A stretch of 64,000 nt of DNA from Sipunculus nudus. Lineage: Eukaryota > Annelida > Sipuncula > Golfingiida > Sipunculidae. Under the pieces are notes generated by a model that had not been told where the DNA came from, did no database searches, and saw only the letters and a list, made by a program, of their open reading frames with translations. The DNA lies in the NCBI GenBank assembly GCA_026874595.1, contig CM049307.1:42042362-42106361 (forward strand), in the 5' to 3' direction. Shown here one piece after another: positions 12,831 through 24,115 of the stretch (positions are counted from its first letter, which is position 1; every line of letters starts with the position of its first letter). The translations under genes and the position numbers were made by a program.

Positions 12831-13306
12831 AGTTTACGCTCGTCGAGCAGCTACAGGTTGCTGTGGTCAAGACCTCAGCCTTGTGCGCTCCTTAAGCATG
12901 TTCTCATGAGCCAACAGACGCAACGCCACACCAAGCCGAGCAAGAGCCGCGAGAGGCCGCCACCGTACACCCCCAGCCGGTGACTTTTGGAAAGCTACAG
13001 CACCCACAGCCGCAAAGGCAGAAGCAACCCGCATTCCCTCCACCGATCCCAGCAGCGGAGACTCAGCCATGCCATTCAAGAGCCGAACTCCATCTTGTGA
13101 ACGACACTGTTTCGAGACCCATCGCCATTGTACTTGCAGTTCCGGCCATTTAGACCGTATTAACTGGGTTACCCAGTTATGCAAGTTTTTTTTGTCATCA
13201 GCTCCCCCCCCCCCCCCACCCCCTGATGGTGCATAATTAAACTAGATGAATGTTATAATTTTCTGCATTTGAGACATTCTTATTCTAGGCTATGCTACAT
13301 TTTAGA
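12831..13306. other. GC-rich island between two AGCTCAG elements
   Basis: The segment at about 12835-13190 is clearly richer in G+C than its surroundings. On the minus strand it has a 105-codon open frame (13184-12867) containing an AFAAVGAVAF segment and an arginine-rich C-terminus. I do not recognise it. A perfect 19-bp palindrome, TAACTGGGTTACCCAGTTA, lies at 13162-13180 and a C run at 13204-13217. It might be host sequence captured by the preceding element, or an unrelated insertion. No splice sites or termini settle this. Confidence 0.4.
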
Positions 13307-13362
13307 TTTTTAGCTCAGCTGACTATAAGTCATCTGAGCTATAGTCGTGGTCCATTGTCCGT

Positions 13363-13401
13363 CGTCCGTCCGTCTGTCCGTCCGTCCGTCCGTCCGTCCG
13401 T
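13363..13401 (+). repeat. (GTCC)n microsatellite
   Basis: A run of GTCC units, with one GTCT, sits just inside the 5' end of the element. Shorter GTCC/GTCT runs occupy the same place in the copies at 12111 and 57441, so it is part of the family structure and has expanded here. Confidence 0.9.
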
Positions 13402-14349
13402 AGATGTGGCACGTTTTGAAACCGTAAGACCTAGGAATCCAAAATTCGGCATAATGTTAGATGTCCCCAAGATCTCCTACCAAGCCGAAAAACTGGGTGT
13501 TTGCAACTTCGTTCCTTTGAGAAATAAAGGAAAAACCTCAATTTTTTATTAAAAACCTATTTTCACACTTCAGGACTGTCTAATATCAAAACCACTCATC
13601 TGTTTTACCTCATATTTACCATAAATATTCCTCTATATAGTTCCTATGTACATGCCAGAAATTATGTCTGTATTATTTAATTTAAAAAAGTTATGGGCCC
13701 AAACATAATGCATTTTGTAAAAAATCAGAAAAGATATTTGATCACTTAACACAAAAAATGTTAATGCTATGGACCTTTTTTCCAGTAATATAACTTTAAT
13801 TAATCAAAATTAAATTGTATACCCAAAATTAGATGAAAATCTTTTAAATTTTTTAAAATATTAATAAAAATAAAAAATTGGTACCTTAAATTTTGCCCAA
13901 CTTTGACCATGGCACGTTTTTTTCCTGTTAGTACTGTGGATTTAATTTTCACAGCATGTTTTTGTTAGCATTTCAACTGTAAACACCAAAAATTTGAAAC
14001 CAGTTGATCAAAAACTGTAGATTTTAATCAAGTTTTCAAGCACCATGTAACATATTGTTTACATCAAGCTAGTGTTATGCAGTTTGCAAGAGCTCAGCTC
14101 CCCAGCTTCAGCTCTAAGTTCCTTAAATTCGGCATACAGTTAGATGTCTCCAAAATGCCCTACCATGCCAAGAATTTGGTCACTAGGACATTCGAGATAT
14201 TAATGAAAAACTTTATTTTTCCATTAAAAACCCATTGTTACACTTCAAGACTGCCTAATATCAAAACCACTGATCTGACTTTAATTATAAATAATATACA
14301 TATTTTTCATTCTCTATGCACATGCCAGAATGATGTCAGTATTGTGTAA

Positions 14350-15612
14350 TTGTATCCGCCAAAACAGAGTTTTGCGGATACTATGTTTTCAGCTGGACGC
14401 CGCCGCCGCGGCCGCGTAGGTGTCCGGAGAACTCCTCCGTAACCGCTGGGCGGAATTTTCCGAAACCCGGGATTATGTTCGGTTCACATGTGAACTGCTG
14501 CGCCCCGATTTTGTTATGACCTCTGACCTTTCCTTTGCGCTCTGTGTCCGTTTGTGCGTCTGTTTCCACACATAAACCCACATATCTCGGGAACCGTTTG
14601 ACCGATCAGGAAAATTTTTTTGCACAAATGTAGCCCTCGGAGAGCTTTATAACATACACCAAAAATGGTGGCGCCACCTGCAACCATGTTTGCACAGTGT
14701 CCATCTGTTCGTCTGCCTTGGGTTAAAATTACTCATATCTCTGCAGTGACTTGACTAATTCACCTGAAATTCGGCATGCGTATACATCCTGGATAGCTTT
14801 TCTGATTTTATGACAGGTGGCGCCACCTACATTCACGTTTACGCTGCAGACATCCCAGCTCATATCTCGGGAACCGTTTGACCGATCAGGAAAATTCTTT
14901 TGCACAAATATAGCCCTTGGAGAGCTTTATAACATACACCAAAAATGGTGGCGCTACCTGCAACCATGTTTGCACAGTGTCCTTCTGTTCGTCTGCCTTG
15001 GGTTAAAATCACTCATATCTCTGCAGTGGTTTGACTAAGTCACCTGAAATTCGGCATGCTTATACATCCTGGATAGCTTTTCTGATTTTATGACAGGTGG
15101 CGCCACCTACAATCAAGTTTACGCTGCAGACATCCAAGCTCATATCTAGGGAACCGTTTGACCGATTGGGCCAAAATTTTGCATGTGTATAAATCTCACA
15201 TAGCTCTCTATCATATGCAAAACTGGTGGCGCCACCTGCAGCCATGTTTGCACAGCTCCCATCTGTTTGTCTGCCATGGGATAAAATCACTCATATATCG
15301 GCAGTGGTTTGACATATCTGCCTAAAATTTTGCAAGTTTATACATCCCCGACAGCTCTCTTGATTTTATGACAGGTGGCGCCACCTGCATTCTTGTTTAT
15401 GCAGCAGATATCCAAGCTCATATCTTGGGAACTGTTTGACCGATTGGGCCAAAGTTTTGCGTGTGTATAGAGCTTTCTGGATTTTTTCGTAGGTAGCGCA
15501 ACCTACATACACAATTTGGCTGCAGACAGCCATGCTAATATGCAACACTTCACCCGTTCCACTCTGATTTAGGCGGATACAAGTAGTCGCTTGTCGACTA
15601 CCCGTATTCTAG
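14350..15612 (+). mobile_element. Helentron-like element, TTGTATCC family, nested, complete
   Basis: 5' end TTGTATCCGCCAAAACAGAG with an inverted TTTTGCGGATAC (hairpin 14352-14381). The body is 280-bp tandem units. At the 3' end GGCGGATACA (15572-15581) is the inverse of the 5' TGTATCCGCC. It is followed by a GTAGTCG-CTTGT-CGACTAC hairpin (15583-15601) and CCGTATTCTAG|T. The host is known: the sister copy reads TAATTGTTTTAAG at 58460, and here TAATT...TTGTTTTAAG flank the element. Removing the insert restores the site with no target duplication, as Helitron-type insertion predicts. No Rep-helicase is encoded. Confidence 0.85.
14581..15540 (+). repeat. 280-bp tandem units with GGTGGCGCCACC palindromes
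   Basis: The anchor CATATCTCGGGAACCGTTTG recurs at 14581, 14861, 15141 (variant) and 15419 (variant), a period of 278-280 bp. Perfect GGTGGCGCCACC palindromes sit at 14667, 14816, 15096, 15225 and 15373. Mutated forms are at 14947 and about 15491. Two palindromes per unit would allow paired hairpins. Confidence 0.88.
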
Positions 15613-16764
15613 TTGTTTTAAGTTATGGGCCCAAACATGCACTTTGTAAAAAATCAAGAAATATATTTACTCCCTTAACAGAGCATTGCTGAAGCTAGAG
15701 ATTTTTTTGTCAGGGATGTAACATTATTTAATCAAGATTCAATTGAATACCCAAAATTAGTTCTGAATTTTTCAAATTTTATTTAGTATAAATATAAAAT
15801 TATTACCTTAAATTTTGCCCAACTGTGACCATGGCACATTTGTTTCCCGTGAGCACTGTTGATATAATTTTCATGTCATGCACACATAAGCATTTCAGCT
15901 TTTTAGTTTAGAAAGCTGAAAGAAATCGGCCAAAAATTGTAGCTTTTATTAATGTTTTTTATGAGACCCTGTCAGACTTTGGCTCTCTCCAGCCCCTCTT
16001 GAGTCACCTGTATGTTGACCTTGTTGACCTTTCATCAAATTATGCACGCTTGAGGCGAGGCATACATGGAATCCAGGCAGCTTATGGCAAGCCATAGTTG
16101 ATCCAGGTGTCCAACCCAACTCATCTAGTCGTTTTAACCAAGAACATAACAAAAAACAATAAATTAATAAATTTTTATTGGTTTTTAATAACAAATTAAA
16201 GAAAAATAGAAAAGGAATTTGTTAGTTTATAATAACAGGAAATTAACTTGCAGTTACTGATGATATAAGAATCTTGTATCGATGGGTAGAATGTCATATA
16301 TTCCAAATAACACCATGCAGTCACCTATGGCATTTTTCAGTTCAATTTTAATGATAAAGAAGTGAATCATATTATTCATTACTAATCATTAGGGATCATA
16401 TGAAGGAAATTAGACAAAGATGCAGTTGATAATATTAATCTAGATTCCTGCTGTGTCTAGTGTGTACATTGATGTGAAATTAGTCCAAAATGAATTTTTT
16501 ACAGTTATTTTTTAATATAAATAAAAGCCATAAAATCAGTTACTTATGATCATTATTTAAATGTGTGAATTTTGTTTATTCTGGATTCTCAACATCATTG
16601 TTTGGTGAAAACTGAATAAATTCCAGACATGGTGCAAATACTTAGTAATTGTATTTAAATACGAATATGATTTTGTACTCCATTATAAAATTTCTTGCAT
16701 AAAGAATGGGAATTCAGGTAAAAATGAAAATATATGAATACTCGTGCAAATACTTTCAAAATGT

Positions 16765-16786
16765 ATTCATGAATGCATTCATGAAT
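16765..16786. repeat. Perfect 22-bp palindrome
   Basis: Two ATTCATGAAT arms around GC; each arm is itself a palindrome. The identical sequence is kept in the sister element at 59644-59665, so it predates the two insertions. Confidence 0.85.
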
Positions 16787-17185
16787 ATATTCTTTAATAG
16801 TATTTTAATAATCATATCAGTTATATTTCATTTAAAAAAATCATATGATTCTCTTATTATTTTTAATAAAAATTATATTTGGGACAATATTTGTATTTTT
16901 TTAATAAATAGTTAAACTCTTATATTATATATTCTGCTTATAAGTTATATGGCCAAGTCAAAATCTCTGTGACAATAGTACTCCATTTGTTAATAAAATA
17001 AATGAAATCAATCCTCTTCCCTGTCTCCAAAGGTACTATCAAAATCATACATAAGCTAAACAACAACAACTCATAATACAGCTTATATTTATTACCACAC
17101 AAAACCAGCATGTGCCTCATTTCTAAATAATATTTTTTTTATCATATATAACAGCTGAGCGTCGTGACCCATAGGTCCCTTGTTT

Positions 17186-17929
17186 ATTGTACCACCAGGG
17201 TTAGAATGATTAAAGTGCACATTTATTTGTGTCAACAATGTTGTGTATTTCTATATGCAAGTGTGGATGTTCATCAGATAAGGAATTCCTTACTTCAGAA
17301 GAGTAAAAACTTTACCAGGTTTGAAATTGACCATTAATTCCAATAATAAATAATAGCTGAGATAGTTATTAGCACAGTGATATTGTTTGTCCCTCATTCA
17401 ACCAACAGTGTGTACACTTTATTTGAAAAGATGTTTTTATCAAATTAACTTAATCTTATTTTTCAGTGAATAAAATTAAGCATATACTGAAAACTCCAAT
17501 GTACAAAACTTTTTAATAGTGATTCAAGGAATAATCTTGAAGATGCCATGTTGTGGCATTATTTTCTTTTAAATTCAGTTTAAACATTTGTGATTTAAAA
17601 ATAATAAAATATATGTTTATGCTTAATATTACCCAATATGAGCTACGTACACTCTAGAATAATAATGATTGCAACTAAGAACTGATATTTTAACTTATAT
17701 TTTCAGATTTTTTGACTTGTAAATAAAAAAAAATGAATCTGATAAAAACTATTATTGGAAAAAGTGGACATGCTAAAAAATAGGCTTTGGTATAAACTTA
17801 AATGCATTATTCCCATGAAAGTGAAATAAAGGTATCAGCCGATTCTGTCCACTTGCCTGACAATCTATAAATTTTTCATACGCATCACAGTATCTCAAAA
17901 CTTTTACTGTTTTTCTTCATGACACTCTT
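17186..17929. other. Low-copy AT-rich sequence
   Basis: Nothing recognised: no transposon ends, splice-paired open frame or RNA gene. Confidence 0.45.
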
Positions 17930-18088
17930 GTCAGAGTATTAGTTTGAAATCATACATTTAGAACTTAACTAGGGCTTCTCATATGCTTATATATACAACA
18001 AAACATTACAGTACGATATTTTGCATATTTTGCCTTTGTAAAAACTTCAAACTTCAGCTGGGCACTGTGACCCATGGGTCCCTTGTTT
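17930..18088 (+). mobile_element. 3' end fragment of an AGCTCAG-related element
   Basis: Reads CTTCAGCTGGGCACTGTGAC, then hairpin GACCCATGGGTC and CCTTGTTTT, the family 3' terminus. The bases before it (ATCATACATTTAGAACTTAA, TATTTTGCATATTTTGCC) match the end of the element at 27558-29305. The 5' part is gone. Confidence 0.65.
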
Positions 18089-18357
18089 TATCTGTTATTT
18101 TGTTGTGTCATAACATTATAGATCTCCCGTTATTTTTCCTTTTTAGTCATAACATTACATATCTCCTGCTGTTTTGTTGAGTCATAACAGAACAGATCTC
18201 CCATTATTTGTCTGTTGAGTCTTTACATGACAGGTCTCCTGTTGTTTGTTGAGCCATTACAGCACAGGTCTTCTGTTATTGGTCTTTTGAGTCATAACAG
18301 TACAGGCCTCTTATTATATAATGTTGGTTGAATAATATCAGAACACATCTCCTGTTA
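18089..18357 (+). repeat. 34-38 bp minisatellite, left block
   Basis: Diverged units of the type GAGTCATAACAGTACAGGTC TCCTGTTATTTGTTG recur across the block. It is interrupted by the MITE at 18358-18693 and resumes after it. Confidence 0.8.
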
Positions 18358-18693
18358 GGCAAAAAAAGAGGTTTTGTTGTCAGGCACTTTTTTTCAGAAA
18401 TCTATGCGGGTGGGCTTTTTTTATTTAAATTTTTTTTATGTTTCAATTAAAATGTCAAATGATAAGGGAAAAGTGTGATACTAACAAATTTATTTTGCTA
18501 AACAAGTAAAAGCATTACATAACAAAGGAAATTTTATCAAAATTGTATGATTTTATCTTCTTGAAAGGAAATGTCAGAGTGGCTGTAGCTCAAAATTGGT
18601 AAGTTTCTATTGAAAATCAAAATGTTTGATATGGTGGTTTTAAATTGACGTGGGCCAGTGCCTGAGAACCATACCTTAAATTTTTTGTTGGCC
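18358..18693. mobile_element. PIF/Harbinger-type MITE, copy 1
   Basis: Bounded by TTA on both sides (18355-18357 and 18694-18696), the 3-bp TWA duplication typical of PIF/Harbinger. Ends are GGCAAAAAAAGAGGTTTTG and, inverted, GGTATGGTTCTCAGGCAC preceded by a GGCCAACAAAAA end. The left arm has diverged. It splits the minisatellite, so it inserted after the array formed. No transposase. Confidence 0.78.
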
Positions 18694-18696
18694 TTA

Positions 18697-18985
18697 TTGG
18701 TCACAACAGAACAAGTGTCCTATTATTTGTCTGTTGAATCATAATAGTTCAGGTCCCTGGTTATTTGTTGGATGAGTCATAACAGTATAGGCCTCCTGTT
18801 ATTTGTTAATTGAGTCATAACAGTACAGGTGTCCTGTTATTTGTTGGTTGACTCATAATAGTAGAGGTCTCTTGTTATTTGTTGAGTAATAACAAAACAG
18901 GCGTCCTCTTATTTGTTGAGTTATAACAGAACAGGCCTCCTGTTATAAGTTAGTTGAGTCATAACAGTACAAACCTCCTGTTTAT
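18697..18985 (+). repeat. 34-38 bp minisatellite, right block
   Basis: Anchor CATAAC/CATAAT occurs at 18778, 18816 and 18854 (38-bp steps), then a 34-bp step. The unit is the same as in the left block. Confidence 0.82.
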
Positions 18986-19111
18986 TTTTAGCACATGGTC
19001 TTACAAGTAAACTGTATAAATATTTCCATAAACCAGAAAAAAGGAAATTTTCATGGTGCTTAGTAGAGCTCTGGCCAGTTCTGCCACATTAAAAAACACT
19101 TTGTTTCGTAA

Positions 19112-19425
19112 GGCAAAAAAAAGTATGGTTCTTAGGCACTTTTTTTTAAGAAATAAGTGCAAGTGGTATTTTATTTTTTTAAATTTTTTTTTACCTTTTT
19201 TGTATGTTTCGATAAAAATGTCATATGATCACAAAAAAGCATGAAAATAACAGAATGTTTTTGCTAAACAGGTAAAAGCAGTACATAACAAGGAAATTTT
19301 ATCAAAATTGCATTATTTTATCTTCTTGAAAGATGAATGTCAAAATAAAAAATTTTTTAGGGGGGGGGGGGGTTAAAATTGACGCGGGCTGTGCCTGAGA
19401 ACCATACCTTTTATTTTGTTTGGCC
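19112..19425. mobile_element. PIF/Harbinger-type MITE, copy 2
   Basis: Flanked by TAA on both sides (19109-19111 and 19426-19428). The left end GGCAAAAAAAAGTATGGTTC, then TTAGGCAC, pairs with right-end GTGCCTGAGAACCATACC and TTTGGCC. The interior matches copy 1 (GCTAAACA-GTAAAAGCA, TTTTATCAAAATTG, ATCTTCTTGAAAG). A G run at about 19362-19374 interrupts it. Confidence 0.82.
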
Positions 19426-19428
19426 TAA

Positions 19429-20655
19429 ATAATGTTATGTAAATAATATTATACACCACCCATCTGTATGACCATACACCACTGGTAACTAAACACTCTA
19501 ATTATAAGTTTAGATAAGGTAAACCTTTCACAAGCAATTTATGAATCCAGGGTTTTCTTGTGGTGAAAAATTCCAAACGGGCATGTTGAACATAATTATT
19601 AATCAAAGGTGAAGGTCTAGTGGAGAAATATGTCAATTTATATTGACAACTTTACTCTTAGGTGTAGCTTCCCATTTCACAGAATGCTGTATACCTTCAA
19701 TATTTTTTGGTTACATAAATATCAGATGTGGCATTTTTTCGGTTGATATTTTTACCTGGCCACTGTCCTGCTTCCTCTTTGCCTGACAGGAAGAATGGCT
19801 TTCAGCGCACTTTAATTAACTGATCCTTAGCTGCTACCATGGTTACACTTTTCCTGGTGGTGTGTTACCTCAGTCATTAAATGACAAACACCCCGTTCTT
19901 TATTTATATTTCATGAAATTCACCTGATAAGACCAGGCTCACTGCCTTGTTACCTTTTGTTTTCCCAGGGAATCCCACTGCAAATAATTGCATTCCTTCA
20001 CTGAAAGAAAAAAATTAAGGATCTGGGAGGCCATTAGTGTTGAATGACTTTTAGTGATGCCTTTCTATAAGATGTGTGGCTGTCATTCCAACAATAAAGC
20101 ACAATTTGGAATTCTTAAGCTCCAAACTTCTGCTGAAGGAGTAGCCCAAACAGACAATCAGCACTGTCACTTGTTATGCGAGTGGCTATCTGGAGGATTT
20201 AAAACTTTAATGTGGTTAACCCATAGCAAACCAGGCAGTATAAAAGATTGAACGTGAAATGTTAGTGATGGTGCTGTGTTTCAATTCTATTATTTCCTCT
20301 GTCAAGGAGCACAATATGCCTTTACCCAATTTAATTTAAAATATGACAGTTTTAGAAAAGAGTATGAACCAAACTAAATGCCATGATTGGCTCTGCTTTC
20401 AGACAGCAGAAATTAAATCTTATTGTTGGATCTGAATTCAGATGCAGAATTAAGATTTTTTCTGCTTCAGATCTTTGACCTGCTCCTTCATACCTCAATA
20501 CATCATCTGTACTTAACTATTTTAGTGGCTTCATTGAGTCAAATGTTAACTAGGAACCAGATATCTGTGGTGTGAATCTGAACATTGGAAAATGTTAAGG
20601 ATAAATTTCTTTAACAGTTGATATTTATTATTATATTTTGTATTGTTTTGGATGT
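19429..20655. other. Low-copy AT-rich sequence
   Basis: No gene or mobile element termini recognised. A 65-codon open frame at 20054-20251 has no supporting signal. Confidence 0.45.
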
Positions 20656-22080
20656 ACAGGCTAAATGTTCATAAAACAAAGTGCTCCAGAAAGAATCCTA
20701 GGATATGTGAACTTTGTAGCAGTGCTCTGGCAAAATCCTGCCTTGCAAATTCTGAATGGAATATTCCTTGCACAAATTTTCCGTAAGCAGATTCCTTCAT
20801 GCAGGAAGTGTCCAGAGCCAATTGTTTTCTGTTTGTTCCACATATAAAATATAGTTTTAGAAGTTTGCTGACAAATTTTCTCCAAAGAAAAATGTTCTTT
20901 GTGGAACTACTTGAACAGATTTTTCTCAAGCAAAATTTCTTTTTGAAAGTACTCAGATTTTTCCCAGGCAGAATGTTATTTGTGGAGGAGATAGACAAAT
21001 TACTCCTGGGGAAAATGTTTTTTGTTTAAGTACTCTGACAATTTTTTCCATGCAAAGTGTTATTAATTAATGAAATATTCCTTCTTATTTTACCTTCCGA
21101 AAATGCTCTTTGTAGAATTACAGTGACAATATTTTCCAGATCCATTTTTTTCAGACTTTTCCAGACCCATTCAATCAGAATTTCCCTGGCCAAAATATTC
21201 TTTTTAGAAGTGCACAGGCAGTTTTTACCTAATTTCAGTGTTTTTATGAAATTTCAGGACAAACATGATCAAAGCAAAATGTTCTTTGCAGAAGCATCAG
21301 GGCGATCTTTGCCAAAGCAAAATATTGTTTAAGGAAGTTACAGGACAATTTTTAGCACAGCAAAATGTTCTTTGTATAAATGAAAGGGCAATTTTTAGCA
21401 CAGCAAAATGTTCTTTGTAGAAATGACAGGGCAAATTTTAGCACAGCAAAATGTTTTAAGAGAAATGACAGGGCAGTTTTTAGCACAGCAAAATATTTTT
21501 TATAGAAATGACAGGGCAATTTTTAGCACAGTAATATATTGTTTCAGGAAGTGACAGTGCAAGTTTTAGCACCACAAAATATTGTTCATGGAAGTGACAG
21601 AGCATATTTTACTAAAGCAAAATATTGTTTATGGAAGTGACAGAGCAAATTTTACTAAAGCAAAATATTGTTTTTTGGGAGTGACAGAGCAAATTTTACT
21701 AAAGCAAAATATTGTTTATGGGAGTGACAGGGCAAACTTTTGCACAACAAAATGTTGTTTTTGGGAGTGACATGGCATATTTTAGCACAGCAAAAGATTC
21801 TTTACAGAAATGACATGGCAAATTTTATCATACTAAAATTTTGTTTTTGGAAGTGACAGAGCAAATTTAAGCTCTTTAAAATGTTGTGTTTGAAGTGACA
21901 TGGCTCATTTTTGCAATGCAAAATATACCAAAGCAAAATATTGTTTTTTGAAGTGACAGGGCAAATTTTAGCACAGCAAAATGTACTTTGCAGAAGTGCT
22001 TAGACAGTAACTCTTTTTGTACAAGCCCTTGTGAAAGTTCCAAATGGATGTTCTCTTGGGAAAATTTTCTTTGTGGCAAA
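20656..22080 (+). repeat. 43-bp minisatellite array
   Basis: Unit of the form GACAGGGCAATTTTTAGCAC AGCAAAATGTTCTTTGTAGAA AT. The anchor CAAAAT recurs at 21361, 21404, 21447, 21489, about 21532, 21575 and 21618, steps of 42-43 bp. The left part (20656-21330) is the same text but much more diverged. Open frames on both strands are by-products of the repeat, since 43 is not a multiple of three and frames rotate. Confidence 0.87.
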
Positions 22081-22940
22081 CGTCATGTGTGACTGTTCAG
22101 AGCAAAAATGTTGGGATAGATGATTCCTGGAGGTTGTGCACAACCTTCTGAAGCCTGAAGTTCCATTGCAAATGGTGGCCCAGTAAGTAGAACGTTTCCC
22201 AAACAGTTCTCTCCATGTCCTAAAGAGACTGGGGTCTGAGGTCAATGTATTTAAGAGCTAGATACAGTAGCATTACACCTGGATGGGCAGTGTTTGAACA
22301 AAAGGGATGAAGGCACCAAGAAACCTTTTGCTTAATTACACCAGACTAGGTCCAGGGGTACTGTTTACAGGGAGCACATGGGAGGAGGTGCTATCTGTTG
22401 AGCACCTGTGATTTCTTATCTCTTACAGCATGTGGGGCTGCCAGCCTTACTGCTGCTGGTTGCTGACTAGTGCTGCACCCTAGTGGCTGACAGCAGCGAT
22501 ACGAATGGTGTCTTTATTCAGTGACCAAAGCCAAGTGAATCTGCGTTGATGCTGGAGATCAGCTCAAGGGTGATGCTTCATGCAGACAAACAGCACTTGT
22601 TCAGCATATGCACAAAACAAAGGTTTTGGTATATATATATAAATTAACTAACAGTCTGGAAACAGTCTGTCAATAACACCAAGTTCCTAACAGTTTGAAA
22701 ACTTTTATTATCAACACCACTAGTTCTGCCTCTTATTATCCTTTTGTTCTTATTGTCCTGTTATCACAGTTATCAGGTAATTAGTGTTTTGTAAAGAAAA
22801 TGAAGGCCTGACTCAGGTAATGCTAATGAGATTTAAATAAGAAAGAAGATAAAGATGTGGAGATGCTGACATGCACATGGTGTCAGAAAAAGCTTGTTAC
22901 AGCTGTTCAGCCATAAAATCGTAGATGCAGGTCATTCTTC
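22081..22940. other. Low-copy sequence
   Basis: Contains a GCTG-rich segment at 22435-22500 behind an acceptor-like TTATCTCTTACAG, but no donor or sustained open frame. A short (TA)n lies at 22631. Confidence 0.4.
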
Positions 22941-24115
22941 ACAGTACACTAGGGGACGGTAATTGACTGCCGGCCCCTAGCCAATTTCAGGATTAGCTAT
23001 TCAAGTTAATTCAACCAACAAAAAACGGTCTCACTTGCTGAGTCAGCTTGCTTACACAAAAGCATGACACAGGTGAGGAAAAAGCGGTGATGTATGGGCG
23101 GATAGCAAGGAGGCAATGCTTCTTACCAATACCCCACCACCTTTAAGCTTGTGAAGTTAATATGCTTGGAAGGCATTACTGTTCGGGGTTTTTTTTCTCC
23201 TGATGTTTGTGATCGAGGCAACAGATTTTTGTGTTCTCAAGTCATCCGTCATTTGCTTATTGGAACTGTTTTTCGTCATCTTGCCGGCCTGTCAGGAGTG
23301 ATCATTTTTGCGGCCACGCGCTTAGCAGGGAGATGGATCGTCGATTGGCGATCAGCCTCCTGCCAGCAGCGCTGTGAGAATGGGTTAATCACCTCACTGC
23401 TAATATGCAATCACATTGGGGATAATATATTTATCATGGGTGATATTTGCTTAAGGGAAATAGTCGGCTGTATTGATCAAGAGTAGGTCCTGTATCTAAG
23501 CTGCAGTGGTTACATCGTCAGAGGTACATAGTCGCTGAGTGGGGAGGCTTCATTGATTCCCTATTGTTGCACTGCTGGCAGAATTGCATGTTTGATTTGC
23601 AGTGAGGGTCAGCTCGCTTCTGCCTGTGTTCATCAGTGTGCTGGGAGGGAAGTATCAGCCCATTTGGCTTTTGTGCATCAGTTCCCGCTTATCGTTGTCC
23701 GCAGCACCACTGGCCAAAGATCAATTCGTGGACAAGCTGCTTCATCGCTGATTGAGACACCTTGCGCAGGGACTTCCCAGTAGTTTCACGCCTCTGCAGG
23801 TTAGGCATTTTCCACCTGCCTCCGGTTTGATTATAACCTGTTTTACTGGTTATTTACCAACTAATTGGCAGCGGTAGTATTGGTTCTGTGTGCTCACAAG
23901 ACACTCTGAAATATGCAGGCTGCTATTCCTCCCTCCAAATCTATTAATACATTATTAATGCGGCCAGTTAGTCCGGGCGGCTGCCACCTCTTGGCTGCTG
24001 TAATTGCCTATCTGTGGCCTGTGTTTAGGGCTTGTGTTCACTTTAGAAGTGTGTCATTTATAATTGATAGCATTATGTGTGGTCACCGTTCAGTAGCTTG
24101 ATTTTGCTTTACTCA
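22941..24115. promoter_or_regulatory. Enhancer-like, compositionally distinct block
   Basis: This 1.2-kb stretch has higher G+C and complexity than its neighbours, which is how conserved non-coding elements usually stand out. It contains TGCTGAGTCAGC at 23036-23047, matching 12 of 13 bases of the palindromic Maf/AP-1 element, and homeodomain-type cores (GTAATTGACTG near 22959, CTAATTGG near 23861, ATTAATAC-ATTATTAATG near 23943). Open frames of 111 and 76 codons exist, but I recognise no domain and see no splice pair. Regulatory function is inference from composition and motifs only. Confidence 0.35.

Larger units (their letters stand above)
13307..17185 (+). mobile_element. AGCTCAG-family element, full length, interrupted
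   Basis: Starts TTTTTAGCTCAGCTGACTATA with the inverted partner CATCTGAGCTATAGTC. Ends with CAGCTGAGCGTCGTGACCCA, a hairpin GACCCATAGGTC and CCTTGTTT. CAGCTGAGC near the 3' end is the inverse of GCTCAGCTG at the 5' end, as in Helitron2/Helentron elements. Apart from the insertion at 14350-15612 it is collinear with the copy at 57441-60067, both about 2.6 kb. No protein can be read through it, so it is non-autonomous or decayed. Confidence 0.8.

Noticed and set aside
18089..22080. Regularly spaced repeats at 18-22 kb as a CRISPR array
   Set aside because: Units are contiguous and diverged without unique spacers, and the DNA is eukaryotic. These are minisatellites.
22435..22500. Coding exon after TTATCTCTTACAG with a leucine- and alanine-rich frame
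   Set aside because: The frame closes after 13 codons and there is no donor.
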